Shown: one piece after another, positions 5,263 through 6,135 of the stretch | Position numbering within the stretch: the stretch's first letter is position 1 | Layout: each line of letters starts with the position of its first letter | From: an uncultured Hyphomicrobiales bacterium | Lineage (GTDB): Bacteria > Pseudomonadota > Alphaproteobacteria > Rhizobiales > Aestuariivirgaceae | DNA: 6,135 nucleotides | Direction of reading: 5' to 3' | Assembly (NCBI GenBank): GCA_903930095.1 | Contig: CAIYXE010000214.1 | Coordinates: 1-6,135, forward strand | The notes under the pieces: model-generated | The model's database searches: none | What the model saw: only the letters and a program-made list of their open reading frames with translations | What the model was told of the DNA's origin: nothing | Position numbers and translations under genes: made by a program

Positions 5263-6135
<873 letters not shown>

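Overview
The window is GC-rich chromosomal DNA with G/C-biased third codon positions. Its proteins have the flavour of an alphaproteobacterium, most likely Hyphomicrobiales (rhizobia and relatives). Three things point there: an IlvH with a roughly 20-residue N-terminal extension, a PdxJ of the '[10 protein letters not shown]' type, and an intergenic palindrome starting GCCCTCATCCGG that resembles rhizobial mosaic repeats. No species can be named from the sequence alone.

Layout, all genes on the + strand. Positions 1-119 are the 3' end of the acetolactate synthase large subunit gene (ilvB/ilvI). It is followed 12 nt later by the regulatory small subunit ilvH (132-692). A 343-nt gap (693-1035) holds a large imperfect palindrome (708-802) flanked by a 13-bp near-identical direct repeat. 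Next come pdxJ (1036-1776, pyridoxine 5'-phosphate synthase) and a LysE/RhtB-family exporter (1766-2392), which overlap by 11 nt. A structured 144-nt gap precedes a TerC/Alx-family membrane protein gene (2537-3532), which ends in a strong intrinsic terminator (3559-3590). A membrane-anchored DUF1963 (YwqG-like) protein follows (3698-5215), with a perfect dyad just upstream of its ribosome binding site. A stem-loop (5275-5314) and a rhizobial-type promoter candidate (5297-5325) precede ilvC (5362 to the window end, truncated).

Functional reading. The two ends of the window encode successive steps of branched-chain amino acid synthesis: acetolactate synthase, then ketol-acid reductoisomerase. 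They are separated by about 4.7 kb of genes with no obvious role in that pathway. pdxJ and lysE form a translationally coupled pair. The terC-like gene and the DUF1963 gene look like separate transcription units.

Most of the window is ordinary housekeeping DNA. The least expected signal is the terC leader. Its Shine-Dalgarno is perfectly complementary to an upstream 7-mer. The two segments would close a junction holding two hairpins, with a possible pseudoknot. This resembles a riboswitch, but I do not see the known yybP-ykoY manganese riboswitch consensus. All structures were paired by hand and are unconfirmed.
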